DNA from: an uncultured Lentisphaeria bacterium
GTDB lineage: Bacteria; Verrucomicrobiota; Lentisphaeria; Victivallales; Victivallaceae
DNA: 64,000 bases
Assembly: GCA_949298075.1 (NCBI GenBank)
Contig: CASFVA010000036.1
Coordinates: 1 to 64,000, forward strand
Direction: 5' to 3'
In this document: positions 44,026 to 52,968 of the stretch, in pieces
How positions within the stretch are numbered: the first letter of the stretch is position 1
Layout: the number at the start of each line of letters is the position of its first letter
Program-made: the position numbers and the translations under genes
Notes under the pieces: generated by a model
Database searches by the model: none
What the model saw: the letters and a program-made list of their open reading frames with translations, nothing else
What the model was told of the DNA's origin: nothing

Positions 44026-45429
44026 ATGGATATTACAATCAACAACAGCAATGCCGCGCCGGTTCAGGATATTTCGATTACGCCGGCGGCGTCCCCCGCG
44101 GCTCCGGCGTCCCCCGCGGCTCCGGCGTCCCCAGCGGCTGATTCTTCCAGTTCGTCGGCGCAGGGTTCGGCCCGGCCGAAACAGGCCTCAATTTACGGCG
44201 AGATTCCAACTGAGCCTGTGCTGGACGCAGTGGATGGTATCAAATTTGATTTCAACCACGGGATCCGGATTCTGATTCCGCGTAACGGCAAGAATTATCA
44301 CATTGTATTTTCCGACATTGACACCGGGATCATTCTGTACAGTGCCGACACGGTGCCGGGAGCCTACATCACCAGCGTCAAGAAGTTTTACATCCGGTTC
44401 CGGCTCGAAATATTTGAAAAAGGCAAGGAAAAGGCAATCTTTGTGCATGATTACGATGCCAAAGACAAAGAAGTCATGATCCAGCTGCCGGTGGGAACGA
44501 TCGGCGATTCGATCGGCTGGTTCAGTTATGTTGAGCGTTTTCAGCTCAAACATCAGTGCAAGGTTATCTGTGTGATGACTCCCTGGATCTCGATTCTGGT
44601 CAGGGATCAATATCCGGATATCACGTTTATCGGTCCGGAAGAGACGATGAAATACCGTCCTTATGCCAGTTATTATATGGGGCTGTTTTTCAAGGGCGAT
44701 GTCGACAACCAGCCGATTGATTTCCGGTATATCGGACTGCATCGGACGGCCGGTTATATTCTCGGAGTTGATCCTGCCGACATTCCGCCGCGGTTCAATC
44801 TCTCCGCGCCGAGGCGGATCAAGGAGAAATATGTGTGTATTGCCGCACAAAGCTCCAGTCAGGCCAAATACTGGAACAACCCCAACGGCTGGCGGGAGAT
44901 TGTCAAATTTCTGAAGAACAACGGCTACCGGGTATTGTGCATCGACAAGGAGCCGGTGCACGGGGATGGGTTGGTGTGGAACCACATACCATTCGGATGC
45001 GAGGACTTCACCGGGTCGCGTCCGTTGCAGGAGCGGGTGGATCTGGTCAAGGATGCCGACTTCTTCATCGGACTTTCCAGCGGTCTCTCCTGGTTGGCGT
45101 GGGGATGCAAGGTCCCGGTGGTGATGATTTCCGGTTTCACTCATCCCACCAATGAGTTTGCGACGCCGTACCGGGTGATTAACTATCATACCTGCCACAG
45201 CTGCTGGAATGACATGCGAGTGGATTTCGATCATTATGATTTCCTGTGGTGCCCGCGCCAGAAAGGTACCTCGCGTCAGTTTGAGTGCAGTCGGCTGATT
45301 TCGGCTGACCAGGTGATTACAACCATCAAGAAAGTTCCGACTTTCCGGCCCGGCAAGCCGCTGCCGGAGTTGTTCCCGGACAACGCTGAAACCATTTTCG
45401 GACCGGTTGACAAAAAGTCGGGCAAATGA
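44026..45429 (+). CDS. TibC/Aah-like protein O-heptosyltransferase (BAHT family)
   Basis: The 467-residue protein fits the bacterial autotransporter heptosyltransferases, which transfer heptose from ADP-heptose to serines of adhesins in the cytoplasm. Visible features are an N-terminal beta domain (FDFNHGIRILIPRNGKNYHI), a GT-B core with IGLSSGLSWLAWGCKVPVVM, and the four-cysteine metal finger C390, C393, C409, C421 (THSCW-like TCHSCWND, WCPR, FECSR), matching the Fe(III) finger of TibC. The ATG at 44026 follows AAGGAG. An upstream GTG at 43939 is possible. A low-complexity Ala-Pro-Ser segment (about 20-45) precedes the enzyme. It is the last operon gene, downstream of a type I secretion pair. 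The target is unknown. Confidence 0.85.
   Translation: MDITINNSNAAPVQDISITPAASPAAPASPAAPASPAADSSSSSAQGSARPKQASIYGEIPTEPVLDAVDGIKFDFNHGIRILIPRNGKNYHIVFSDIDTGIILYSADTVPGAYITSVKKFYIRFRLEIFEKGKEKAIFVHDYDAKDKEVMIQLPVGTIGDSIGWFSYVERFQLKHQCKVICVMTPWISILVRDQYPDITFIGPEETMKYRPYASYYMGLFFKGDVDNQPIDFRYIGLHRTAGYILGVDPADIPPRFNLSAPRRIKEKYVCIAAQSSSQAKYWNNPNGWREIVKFLKNNGYRVLCIDKEPVHGDGLVWNHIPFGCEDFTGSRPLQERVDLVKDADFFIGLSSGLSWLAWGCKVPVVMISGFTHPTNEFATPYRVINYHTCHSCWNDMRVDFDHYDFLWCPRQKGTSRQFECSRLISADQVITTIKKVPTFRPGKPLPELFPDNAETIFGPVDKKSGK
44085..44136 (+). repeat. 18-bp tandem repeat coding for an Ala-Pro-Ser linker
   Basis: About three copies of an 18-base unit (GCTCCGGCGTCCCCCGCG, copies at 44101 and 44119 and a partial at 44085) encode repeated SPAAPA in the N-terminus of the heptosyltransferase-like protein. 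Copy-number change would stay in frame. Confidence 0.8.
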
Positions 45430-45446
45430 GTCGGCGTCTGCCTGCG

Positions 45447-45477
45447 GTCCGGGGGATGACAGATCCCCCGGACTTTT
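45447..45477 (+). terminator. Strong intrinsic terminator ending the secretion operon
   Basis: A perfect 11-bp stem (45447-45457 and 45463-45473) with loop GACAG is followed by TTTT. The minus strand lacks a T-run after it, so it mainly ends the rightward operon. Confidence 0.9.
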
Positions 45478-46346
45478 CATTTATGGTGGTTTGCCGTTTT
45501 ATCTGCGGGTTCCGATTGCTGAGGGCCTCCGGAAGTGCAGCGGTAGTTGCCGGCGGTGGTTCCGCTCCAGAGGTGGAATCGGCGGGAGAAGTAGAGCGGA
45601 TCATTGTATCCGCATTGAATCGCAATTTCTTTGCAGCTGCATGAGGAATGGCGCAACAGATAAGCGGCCTTGCGCATGCGTTGCTCAAAGTGGTAGCGGA
45701 TGGGGGACATACCGTAAAAACGTTTGAAAAGCATAATGAAATGCGAGGCTGACATGCCGGCCGAGCTGGCCAGTTCGCTGAGGTTAAGTGGATCGCCAAG
45801 GCGACGAATCAGCAGGCGTTCAACCCGGCGCAGGTTTTCCGGAACCGGAGGGGAGTGATGGTCGGTAAGTCGGTGCAGTTCAATAATGAAAAGTTCGCAC
45901 AATTTCGATATAACTATGCGGTCAGAAGGTTTGCCGGGAGCTACCTCGTCATTGAGCAGAGTCAGATATTTTTCAAACAAGGCGTCGGCGTCGATGGACA
46001 GCGGGCCGGAAGGCAGCGGATATTTGCTGAGCCAGTCTCCGGTTTCAGGATGGCGCAATGCCAGCCAGCTGTGATCCCAGGGGGACCCGGCATTGCCGTA
46101 ATGGTGAAAATCCCCTGGTCGCCAGACCATTAAGCCCCGATCGAGTTGACATTCATCATCCGGATTCCAGTAGATGGTTGCCGGAGAGTGAAACAGCATG
46201 AACAGCCAGGGATAATCTGTGGAATCGTGTCTTATGAATCCCGGCGGCATGCGTTGATGCAATCCGAAGCCGTTGATGGGGCAAAGCCCGTCGCGTCCGG
46301 ATCCGTAGAAACTGAATAAATCTGCATCAATCATAATAATATCCAT
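45477..46346 (-). CDS. AraC-family transcriptional regulator
   Basis: The 289-residue protein has an N-terminal cupin-like sensing domain (about 1-165, PGFIRHDSTDYPWLFMLFHS, RPGDFHHYG) and the C-terminal AraC DNA-binding domain with two helix-turn-helix motifs, around LSELASSAGMSASHFIMLFK and KEIAIQCGYNDPLYFSRRFH. It resembles regulators that bind arabinose-type sugars. Divergent placement from the sugar cluster at 46496-51050 makes that its likely target. Two in-frame ATGs (46346, 46334) are possible and neither has a strong ribosome binding site. The 3' end abuts the terminator of the secretion operon. Confidence 0.88.
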   Translation of the reverse strand: MDIIMIDADLFSFYGSGRDGLCPINGFGLHQRMPPGFIRHDSTDYPWLFMLFHSPATIYWNPDDECQLDRGLMVWRPGDFHHYGNAGSPWDHSWLALRHPETGDWLSKYPLPSGPLSIDADALFEKYLTLLNDEVAPGKPSDRIVISKLCELFIIELHRLTDHHSPPVPENLRRVERLLIRRLGDPLNLSELASSAGMSASHFIMLFKRFYGMSPIRYHFEQRMRKAAYLLRHSSCSCKEIAIQCGYNDPLYFSRRFHLWSGTTAGNYRCTSGGPQQSEPADKTANHHK

Positions 46347-46495
46347 ATGTTTAATTATTTATTACATGATATAATGTATTGATGTTTATCGGAAATACAA
46401 TAAATTATTAACAGTGCCGGTTGCAGTTTTGCTAAAAAAATCCATTAAATTATCCGTGAGCCTGATATTCCGGTTCCGGAGGGAGAACGGGGAAA

Positions 46496-47476
46496 GTGAG
46501 TGGACAAAGAAAATATTCGGTTTTTCTCGGAAACGTTGGTTCCTGTTCCGACCGTTACTGCGGAGCGTACGGACCTGAATTTTCTACCGCGGAGCTGCTG
46601 AGGCGGGTCGATGGCATCAAGCTGGTTTCCGGCGTCGATCTGGTACTGACTCCGGAGTTGCTTGAAGATATTGACCTGATCAGTCAATGGCATCGGGATT
46701 CCGGCACCGCAGTCGTTTCAGTTGCGGTTGATCATTTTGCCAGGTCGGTATGGAAACAGGGATCTTTTTCCGCCGGCGACCCCGAAATACGCCGTTTGGC
46801 TGTTGCCGATGCCGTCCGGGCGATGGATGTCGCTGCTGAGCTGGGATGCGATATGATCACGATTTGGCCGGGGCAGGATGGTTACGATTACTTGTTTCAG
46901 GCCGATTATGAAGCTGAACGCAACTGGTTTGCCGATGGGGTGCGCGAGGTGTGCCGGCACCGCAGTGATGTCCGGGTGTCGCTCGAATACAAATGCAAAG
47001 AACCCCGGAATCACTGCTACGTCTCCAGCGCCGCCTCCACACTTCTGCTGATCCAGGAGATCGGCGAGGATAACTGCGGCGCGGTTCTTGACTACGGTCA
47101 TGCTTTGATCGGTTACGAAAACCCCGCGGAGTCGGTGGCGCTTCTGCAGCATTTCGGCCGCAGGCTTATGCACGTGCACATCAATGATAATTACCGGCTT
47201 TGGGATGATGACATGATTGTCGGCTCGGTGCACACGCTGGAATTTCTCGAGTTTTTCTATTGGCTGCGTCGGACCGGATACACCGGTTGGATGACCATAG
47301 ATCAATATCCCTACCGGGAGGATGGGCAGCAGGCGGTAGCTGAGAGCGCCGCCTGGTTGGATACCCTGGAAAGCCTGCTTGATCGGGTCGATCCGGAGGA
47401 AATCGCCGAGGTGTTGCATCGAAAAGACGCGATCGCCTCCAGCCGTCTTATGCGGAAAATATTGATGGGAGGATAA
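46496..47476 (+). CDS. TIM-barrel sugar isomerase/epimerase family protein
   Basis: The 326-residue protein resembles the xylose-isomerase-like TIM-barrel family (AP endonuclease 2 superfamily). ITIWPGQDGYDYLFQADY, VSLEYKCKEP, AVLDYGHALIGYENPAE and MHVHINDNY provide the Glu, Asp and His residues of the usual metal site, and WMTIDQYPYRED closes the barrel. These enzymes isomerise or epimerise free or phosphorylated sugars, and the exact substrate cannot be read from sequence. The GTG start follows GGGGAAA. It is the first gene of a four-gene sugar cluster, 3 bp before the GH127 gene and divergent from an AraC regulator. Confidence 0.8.
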   Translation: MSGQRKYSVFLGNVGSCSDRYCGAYGPEFSTAELLRRVDGIKLVSGVDLVLTPELLEDIDLISQWHRDSGTAVVSVAVDHFARSVWKQGSFSAGDPEIRRLAVADAVRAMDVAAELGCDMITIWPGQDGYDYLFQADYEAERNWFADGVREVCRHRSDVRVSLEYKCKEPRNHCYVSSAASTLLLIQEIGEDNCGAVLDYGHALIGYENPAESVALLQHFGRRLMHVHINDNYRLWDDDMIVGSVHTLEFLEFFYWLRRTGYTGWMTIDQYPYREDGQQAVAESAAWLDTLESLLDRVDPEEIAEVLHRKDAIASSRLMRKILMGG

Positions 47477-47479
47477 ATT

Positions 47480-49162
47480 ATGTTTGGGCGTTACCAGCGG
47501 GTTGGATTCAGGCAGGTCGGGGTTGGAGGCGAAATCCGCCGCCGACTGGATGCGGCGGCCGAGCATTTGCTGAAAATTGATGTTGAAAATGAATTTGTCC
47601 GTCATTTCAAACGGCGGGGGAATCCTCCGGATCTGTTCGGCGGTTTTGCCGGATACGGTATGCTGCTTGACGCAGTAGTGAAGGCGGTGGCTTCGGGAAT
47701 CGGAGGGGAACGTCTGGCGGAGTGGAAGCGCGCCCGGATTGCCGAATTGATCGGCACCCAGTTCCCTGATGGCGCCATTTCCATATTTTCGGGCCAGCCG
47801 GGAGTATGGGACAACCACGAACAGGCTTACATCATTCAAGCTTTGGTCAATGATTTCCGGTTGCACGGCACGACGGACGCCCTGGCGGCTGCGGTGCGGC
47901 TCGGCGACTACATGATTGCGGCCAACCGCGGTCTGAATATTGGTGTGGAGACCGCATTCCTTCTGTTGTATCAGTATTCTGGAGAATCCCGTTTTCTCGA
48001 TCATTGCCGCGGAAAATTGATTATTGAACAGGGGATTCCCGACTATGACCGGGCGTTGCCGGTCAACGGAGTCCGGCATGTCTACACCTGGCTGGCGCGT
48101 TCTCTGGCGCAGCTGCAATACGCGGAATTGACCGGCAGCGACCGCAGTGAACTGCATGATGGGGCGGAAGAGGCGTTCAGACGGATCTTGACGGAAGGCT
48201 GTGCCTCAATCACCGGCAGTTGCACCGGTGGCCGGGTGTGGGGGGAATTGTGGGATCGTTCTCAGATTGGAATCGGCAAATGGGGGGAGACCTGCGCTTC
48301 GGCCTACCTGATGCGCCTGGCCGGAGTGATGTTGACATTGACCGGAAACACGCTGTTCGGGGATCTGATGGAACGGGTCATGTTCAATTCATTTTTCGGG
48401 GCGCAGGCTCCGGATGGCGCCGGTCGTCACTACTTTGTTCCTTTCAATGAGCATCCGGCGGTTTTTGAGCATGAGACCTATTGCTGCCCCAACAACTTCA
48501 GGAGAATGCTGTTTGAAATTCCGGAAAATATCTGGTTCATAGGGGAGCAGGGGGTGCTGGTTAACCTGTACACTCCGGGTAGCTTGACCTGTGAGATCTC
48601 CGGAGTTTCCGTATTTATCGAGCAAATCACCTCGTATCCGGATTCTCCGGAAGTTAAACTGCGGATTTCACCGGCAGCTCCCGTCCGTTTTGATTTGGCA
48701 TTACGGATTCCGCGCTGGTGCCGCGGTGCCAGCAGCTGCTGTGCCGGACAAGTCCGAACCGGAGCTCCCGGCAGCTGTCTGGTCTGGAGCCGGGAGTATC
48801 GGTTCGGTGATGAGGTCGTCCTGGAACTTCCGGCCCCATATCGTCTGGTGGCGGGAAACGGTGCCCAGCGGGGGAGAGCGGCATTGATGCGCGGGGCGCT
48901 GGTATTCGGAGTCGGAGCCGCCGAAAACGACTTGACATCCACTGTCGATGCCCTGAGTTTTGTACCGGAAAGTGTGATTACAGATTCCCTTCACGGTCCG
49001 GTGGTGACGATGCACACCGGGCGGATGGGGCAGCCTCTGCAAAGCATCCGGTTTTGCCGGTTCAGCGATGAAAAGCGGGACCAGACCTATTTTGAGGTCA
49101 ACGGGCCGGTTAATACAGAGCCCGACGAATTATTTGAAATCCGGGGCGGTTCCGATGAATGA
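47480..49162 (+). CDS. GH127-family beta-L-arabinofuranosidase-like protein
   Basis: The 560-residue protein matches GH127 (DUF1680). The (alpha/alpha)6 domain contains FGGFAGYG, PGVWDNHEQAYIIQAL and GETCASAYLMRLAGVMLTLT. YCCPNNFRRML carries the cysteine expected to be the nucleophile in HypBA1-type enzymes, with the Glu of GETCA as partner. A C-terminal beta domain follows. GH127 enzymes release beta-L-arabinofuranose from glycans. No signal peptide is present, so imported oligosaccharides are likely substrates. GGAGG precedes the ATG at 47480. It overlaps the aldolase gene by 8 bp. Confidence 0.87.
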   Translation: MFGRYQRVGFRQVGVGGEIRRRLDAAAEHLLKIDVENEFVRHFKRRGNPPDLFGGFAGYGMLLDAVVKAVASGIGGERLAEWKRARIAELIGTQFPDGAISIFSGQPGVWDNHEQAYIIQALVNDFRLHGTTDALAAAVRLGDYMIAANRGLNIGVETAFLLLYQYSGESRFLDHCRGKLIIEQGIPDYDRALPVNGVRHVYTWLARSLAQLQYAELTGSDRSELHDGAEEAFRRILTEGCASITGSCTGGRVWGELWDRSQIGIGKWGETCASAYLMRLAGVMLTLTGNTLFGDLMERVMFNSFFGAQAPDGAGRHYFVPFNEHPAVFEHETYCCPNNFRRMLFEIPENIWFIGEQGVLVNLYTPGSLTCEISGVSVFIEQITSYPDSPEVKLRISPAAPVRFDLALRIPRWCRGASSCCAGQVRTGAPGSCLVWSREYRFGDEVVLELPAPYRLVAGNGAQRGRAALMRGALVFGVGAAENDLTSTVDALSFVPESVITDSLHGPVVTMHTGRMGQPLQSIRFCRFSDEKRDQTYFEVNGPVNTEPDELFEIRGGSDE

Positions 49163-49883
49163 ACTTCAAAAACGGTTTGCAAGCGAAATCGAACAACTGC
49201 AGCAAGTGGCGGTTGCAGTTGGCGACTCCGGTCTGGTGACCTCGCAAGGCGGTAATTTATCATATCGCGTGTCGGAGGAACATGTACTGATTACTCCGAC
49301 CAAACTTGCCAAATCCTCTCTGAATTTTGATGATATTGTCATTATCGATTTGGGCGGTCGTGTGGATTTTGCCGCTTCCGGGCGTCGTCCCACCGGTGAA
49401 ACCCCGATGCATCTGAACATTTATCGCCGACGTCCGGACTTGCAGAGTCTGATACATGCGCACCCATCCGCGTTGACCGGGATTGCTCTGACCGACAGCG
49501 ACATATTGGCCCGCCCCCTGCTTCCCGAACCGGTCATTGAACTCGGTCCGATTCTGGAGGTGGAATATGCTGAACCGGTTTCCCGGGCGCTGGCCGCGGC
49601 TTTTGATGCGGTCATTGACTATTCGAACGCCTGGCTGATGCGCAATCACGGTATTACCGTCGGCAGCCCGGAAGGACCGCGGCGCACTTTGGAACTGCTC
49701 CAAATGGCGGAGGCAATGGCGAAGTCGGTCGGCGTCGCCGGACGAGTCGGCGGAATAAGGGAAATTTCGCGGGAAGAAGTTCGGCGTCTGGAACGGGTGG
49801 TGTCCGAACGCGGCTTACCGCGTCCCGGCAATCCCGAGGTGGTCAAAACGCTTGAGGAACTCTATTACCGAATTACAAGGTGA
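49155..49883 (+). CDS. Class II aldolase / sugar-phosphate epimerase family protein
   Basis: The 242-residue protein belongs to the class II aldolase/adducin fold, which includes fuculose- and rhamnulose-phosphate aldolases and L-ribulose-5-phosphate 4-epimerase. TSQGGNLSYRV, the HAHPS pair of zinc-binding histidines (about residue 97) and the second His in MRNHGITVGS are clear. Which activity it has cannot be fixed from sequence. The neighbouring arabinofuranosidase would favour an epimerase of the L-arabinose pathway, while the phosphate-handling kinase is missing from the cluster. Confidence 0.82.
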   Translation: MNELQKRFASEIEQLQQVAVAVGDSGLVTSQGGNLSYRVSEEHVLITPTKLAKSSLNFDDIVIIDLGGRVDFAASGRRPTGETPMHLNIYRRRPDLQSLIHAHPSALTGIALTDSDILARPLLPEPVIELGPILEVEYAEPVSRALAAAFDAVIDYSNAWLMRNHGITVGSPEGPRRTLELLQMAEAMAKSVGVAGRVGGIREISREEVRRLERVVSERGLPRPGNPEVVKTLEELYYRITR

Positions 49884-49889
49884 AGGGCC

Positions 49890-51050
49890 GTGAAGTATCC
49901 GGAAATATTTCTCGCCGCTGACAATTGTTTTGCCTCCAAGCGATGGACGAAACCGGAAGAGTGGATGCGGATCCTGGCCGGAGCGGGAATTTTCTGCGCT
50001 GAAGCCGGAGCCGATACCGAATTTGATCCGCTCTATCATTCTCCGGCCTATTTGGAGGAATGGCTGAGCCGGGCGGAACAGGCCATGCGCCGTACCGGTG
50101 TGAGAATTGTCAACTTTTACTCCGGACATGGGACCTATGCCACCCTGGGATTGGCGCATTATGACCGGCGCAACTGCGACCGTCTTCAGTCTGACTGGCT
50201 GTACGCCATGATTGAGGCGGCCGCCAGACTTAATTGCGGTCTGGGTTTTTTCTGTCATGCTTTTGACCAGCGGACGCTTCAGTGTCCGGAGCTGTGGCGG
50301 CAGGCCAGGGCCGATTTATTTCGCCGTCTGGCTGAAATTGCCGGCTATGCCGCTGAACGAAAGGTGATTTGCGGCGTGGAGCAAATGTATTCCCCGCACC
50401 AGATTCCGTGGACAGTGAAGCAGGCGGAAAATCTTCTTCAGGAAATATGGAGAACATCTCGGACGGATTTTTATATTACAATAGATACCGGACATCAGTC
50501 CGGGCAGGCCCGCTTTGTTCGTCCGGAGCATGAGGAGTTTGAACTTGTCCGTCAACACCGGTCCGGGCGGCTGCGCAACATTTGGCTGGGACCGGATTTC
50601 ATATACGACCGGATTGTCGCCGGAGCTTCTGAAGCCGATTTGAATCAGGATCTGGATTTATACGACTACCTGTTTGCCGCGCCGGAAGACGGGTGCACTG
50701 AATATTGGCTGGAAAAGCTGGGAAGTTTTTCACCCATCATCCATCTGCAACAGACCGATGGCAGTCATTCCGCGCACCATCCTTTTACAGCGCACTACAA
50801 TACCCGGGGAAGGATTCGGGGGGGCGAAGTCCTGCGTGCTCTCAAGCGTGCCTATGATGCCGCCGAAAGACCGGATATGCCCCGCCGGTGTGATAAAATT
50901 TATCTCACCCTGGAGCTTTTTGGCGGCACCGCCGCCATTCCTGGCGACATCGTGGCCGATTTGCGGGAATCAGCGGCTTACTGGCGGCGTTTTGTTCCGG
51001 AGGATGGCTGGCCGCTTGACCGGCTGGTGGAGGCGCTGCCCCCGAGTTGA
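49890..51050 (+). CDS. Second TIM-barrel sugar isomerase-like protein
   Basis: The 386-residue protein again shows the xylose-isomerase-like TIM-barrel pattern. VICGVEQMYSPHQIPWTVKQ supplies the Glu, YITIDTGHQSGQ the Asp-His pair, PIIHLQQTDGSHSAHH a further His-rich strand, and YLTLELFGGTAA the last strand. It is longer than its neighbour at 46496 and only distantly like it. The GTG start (49890) overlaps a GAAGGGCC context six bases after the aldolase stop. A role in converting a keto sugar or its phosphate is likely, substrate unknown. Confidence 0.75.
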   Translation: MKYPEIFLAADNCFASKRWTKPEEWMRILAGAGIFCAEAGADTEFDPLYHSPAYLEEWLSRAEQAMRRTGVRIVNFYSGHGTYATLGLAHYDRRNCDRLQSDWLYAMIEAAARLNCGLGFFCHAFDQRTLQCPELWRQARADLFRRLAEIAGYAAERKVICGVEQMYSPHQIPWTVKQAENLLQEIWRTSRTDFYITIDTGHQSGQARFVRPEHEEFELVRQHRSGRLRNIWLGPDFIYDRIVAGASEADLNQDLDLYDYLFAAPEDGCTEYWLEKLGSFSPIIHLQQTDGSHSAHHPFTAHYNTRGRIRGGEVLRALKRAYDAAERPDMPRRCDKIYLTLELFGGTAAIPGDIVADLRESAAYWRRFVPEDGWPLDRLVEALPPS

Positions 51051-51079
51051 CTGCGGCGGCCGGTTTCCGGCGCCGATGG

Positions 51080-51799
51080 TCAGGGCAGGTAGGTGCCTCC
51101 ATTGATGTTGAGAATTTCGCCGGTGATGTAATCGTTGCCGATCAGAAATTCGATCGCTTTGACGATTTCCGCGGCGTCTCCGCCCCGGCCCAGGGGAATG
51201 CGGCGGGTCATTTCCGATATTTCGGCAGACGACAGCCTGGACTTCATCTCTGCGGAAACAATCATACCCGGAGCTACGGTATTCACCGTAATGTGATGGG
51301 GCGCCCCCAGTTCGGCGAAAGATCTGCCCAGACTGTGCAGCGCGGCTTTGGTCATAGCGTATTCCAGCATCCGGTGTCCGCCGGAACGATAGGCCCAGAC
51401 GGAAGATATGTTGATGATTTTACCGCCGCCGCGTTGCTTCATGATCTCCAGTGCCGCCAGGGAGCAGAGATACGGCCCCTTAAGATTGACGGCGGTGATC
51501 CGGTCGAACCATTCGGAGTCCGGCATGTCGAGCGGTCGCCGGTAGGGATCGAGGCGGGCATTGTTAATCAGGATGTCCAGCGGAAGGTCTCCGAGCGCTT
51601 TTTTGACGGCCTGGGGGTCAGAAATATCGAAAATCCTGACCGACGCGCCGATTTCCGCGGCGATTTTTTGTGCGGCTGCGGCGTGGTGTGCGCAGTTGAT
51701 GATCACTTTGCCTCCGGCGGCCGCCAGTTTCCGGGCGATCTGTTCACCAAGCCCCTGGGAGGATCCGGTGACGAGAATGCATTTGTCTTTGATATCCAT
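51080..51799 (-). CDS. SDR-family oxidoreductase
   Basis: The 239-residue short-chain dehydrogenase has the cofactor motif TGSSQGLGEQIARKL (about 11-25), NNARLDPYRR in place of NNAG, and the catalytic Ser-Tyr-Lys in SSVWAYRSGGHRMLEYAMTK. FabG-like enzymes of this size oxidise sugars, sugar acids or hydroxyacyl compounds. Location 5 bp downstream of the sugar-acid dehydratase gene suggests it oxidises a sugar or lactone in the same pathway. It converges on the sugar cluster of the other strand, leaving 29 bp between stop codons. Confidence 0.85.
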   Translation of the reverse strand: MDIKDKCILVTGSSQGLGEQIARKLAAAGGKVIINCAHHAAAAQKIAAEIGASVRIFDISDPQAVKKALGDLPLDILINNARLDPYRRPLDMPDSEWFDRITAVNLKGPYLCSLAALEIMKQRGGGKIINISSVWAYRSGGHRMLEYAMTKAALHSLGRSFAELGAPHHITVNTVAPGMIVSAEMKSRLSSAEISEMTRRIPLGRGGDAAEIVKAIEFLIGNDYITGEILNINGGTYLP

Positions 51800-51804
51800 A
51801 ATTC

Positions 51805-52968
51805 CTACCAGTCGCTGACCGCGCCGTCTTCCCGGAACAACCTGGGGATGGTGATTTGAATTTTAGGATGGGCGGCGCACAGTTCTTCATCCAGTTCGAT
51901 TCCCCATCCAGGTTGATCCGGAAGGGTTATGAATCCATCTTTTACCTCAAGCGGCTTTTTGATGATGCGATTGCGCCAGTCGTTGAGGAACAACCGCTCC
52001 TGGATCAGGAAATTGGGTGCCACTGCGTCCAGATGGGCCGAGATCACTGTGAGCACCGGACTCATCGGACCATGCGGCGCTATGAATGCGGAAAAACTGT
52101 CTGCCAGCACACTTGTCTTGTAGGCTTCAAGAAAACCGTTGCAGTGAGCGAGGTCCGGCTGAACAATCCGTACCGCCCCGGATTCCAGCAGGCGGCGGTA
52201 TTCCCATTTGGATTCCAGGCGTTCTCCGGCCGCGATCGGCATATTCAGTCGGTCCGCGACCCGGGCCATGGCGGATTCATCGACCTGGCTGACCGGTTCC
52301 TCAAAAAAATAAAGACAATACGGTTCCAGTGCCCGGCCGATGGCGATGGCGCTTTCAGAGTCGTAACGGCCATGGCCGTCAAACATCAGCAGGTCGTCAT
52401 CGCCGATCCTGGTTCGGATAGTTTCGGCCACTTTGACAATAGTCCGGGTAACGGCAGGATCGTACAAAGGCCATGAGGGATGGGATATGCTGAATTTAAA
52501 GGCATGGTACCCGGCGGCAATTGCTTCTTCCAGTTTGTCCAGAACCACCGCCGGATCGGTGGCTCCTCCGCTCCAGCCGTTTACGTAGACGCGGATTTTG
52601 CTGCGGTAGGGGCCTCCGAACAGGCGATGAACCGGAACGTTGAGGGTCTTGCCGAGAATGTCCCAGCAGGCCAGCTCGATGCCGGCCACCGCGCTGCCTT
52701 TGACTACGCCGCCACGCCAGAATTTCTGCCGCTGCATTACTTGCGAAAGATATTCAATCCGGGTGGGGTCTTCGCCGATGAGCAGTTGCGAAAGATCTTC
52801 CAGCAGGGCGATGATGGTTGAAGTATAGCCTCCGAGTGAGGCTTCACCCAGTCCGGTGAGGCCTTCGTCGGTATGGACCCGGACAAATATGTAGTTTTTG
52901 TTGGAAAGCTGTCCCGTTCCAGGAGTCGGGGCGCCGACGACAATGGGCTCGATTTTGGTGATTTTCAT
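51805..52968 (-). CDS. Enolase-superfamily sugar-acid dehydratase (galactonate dehydratase-like)
   Basis: The 387-residue protein belongs to the mandelate racemase/enolase superfamily. The barrel carries metal ligands in LMFDGHGRYDS, YFFEEPVS and AAGERLES, and a basic His in APHGPMSP. The D-x-H-G-R arrangement is typical of galactonate/mannonate-type dehydratases. Such enzymes remove water from a sugar acid to give a 2-keto-3-deoxy acid, the substrate class of the aldolase encoded just upstream (4-bp ATGA overlap). The exact epimer is not deducible. Confidence 0.85.
   Translation of the reverse strand: MKITKIEPIVVGAPTPGTGQLSNKNYIFVRVHTDEGLTGLGEASLGGYTSTIIALLEDLSQLLIGEDPTRIEYLSQVMQRQKFWRGGVVKGSAVAGIELACWDILGKTLNVPVHRLFGGPYRSKIRVYVNGWSGGATDPAVVLDKLEEAIAAGYHAFKFSISHPSWPLYDPAVTRTIVKVAETIRTRIGDDDLLMFDGHGRYDSESAIAIGRALEPYCLYFFEEPVSQVDESAMARVADRLNMPIAAGERLESKWEYRRLLESGAVRIVQPDLAHCNGFLEAYKTSVLADSFSAFIAPHGPMSPVLTVISAHLDAVAPNFLIQERLFLNDWRNRIIKKPLEVKDGFITLPDQPGWGIELDEELCAAHPKIQITIPRLFREDGAVSDW

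Noticed and set aside
46718-48157. A 479-codon minus-strand open frame
   Set aside because: It is antisense to the TIM-barrel and GH127 genes, whose motifs are convincing, and shows no recognisable domain itself.
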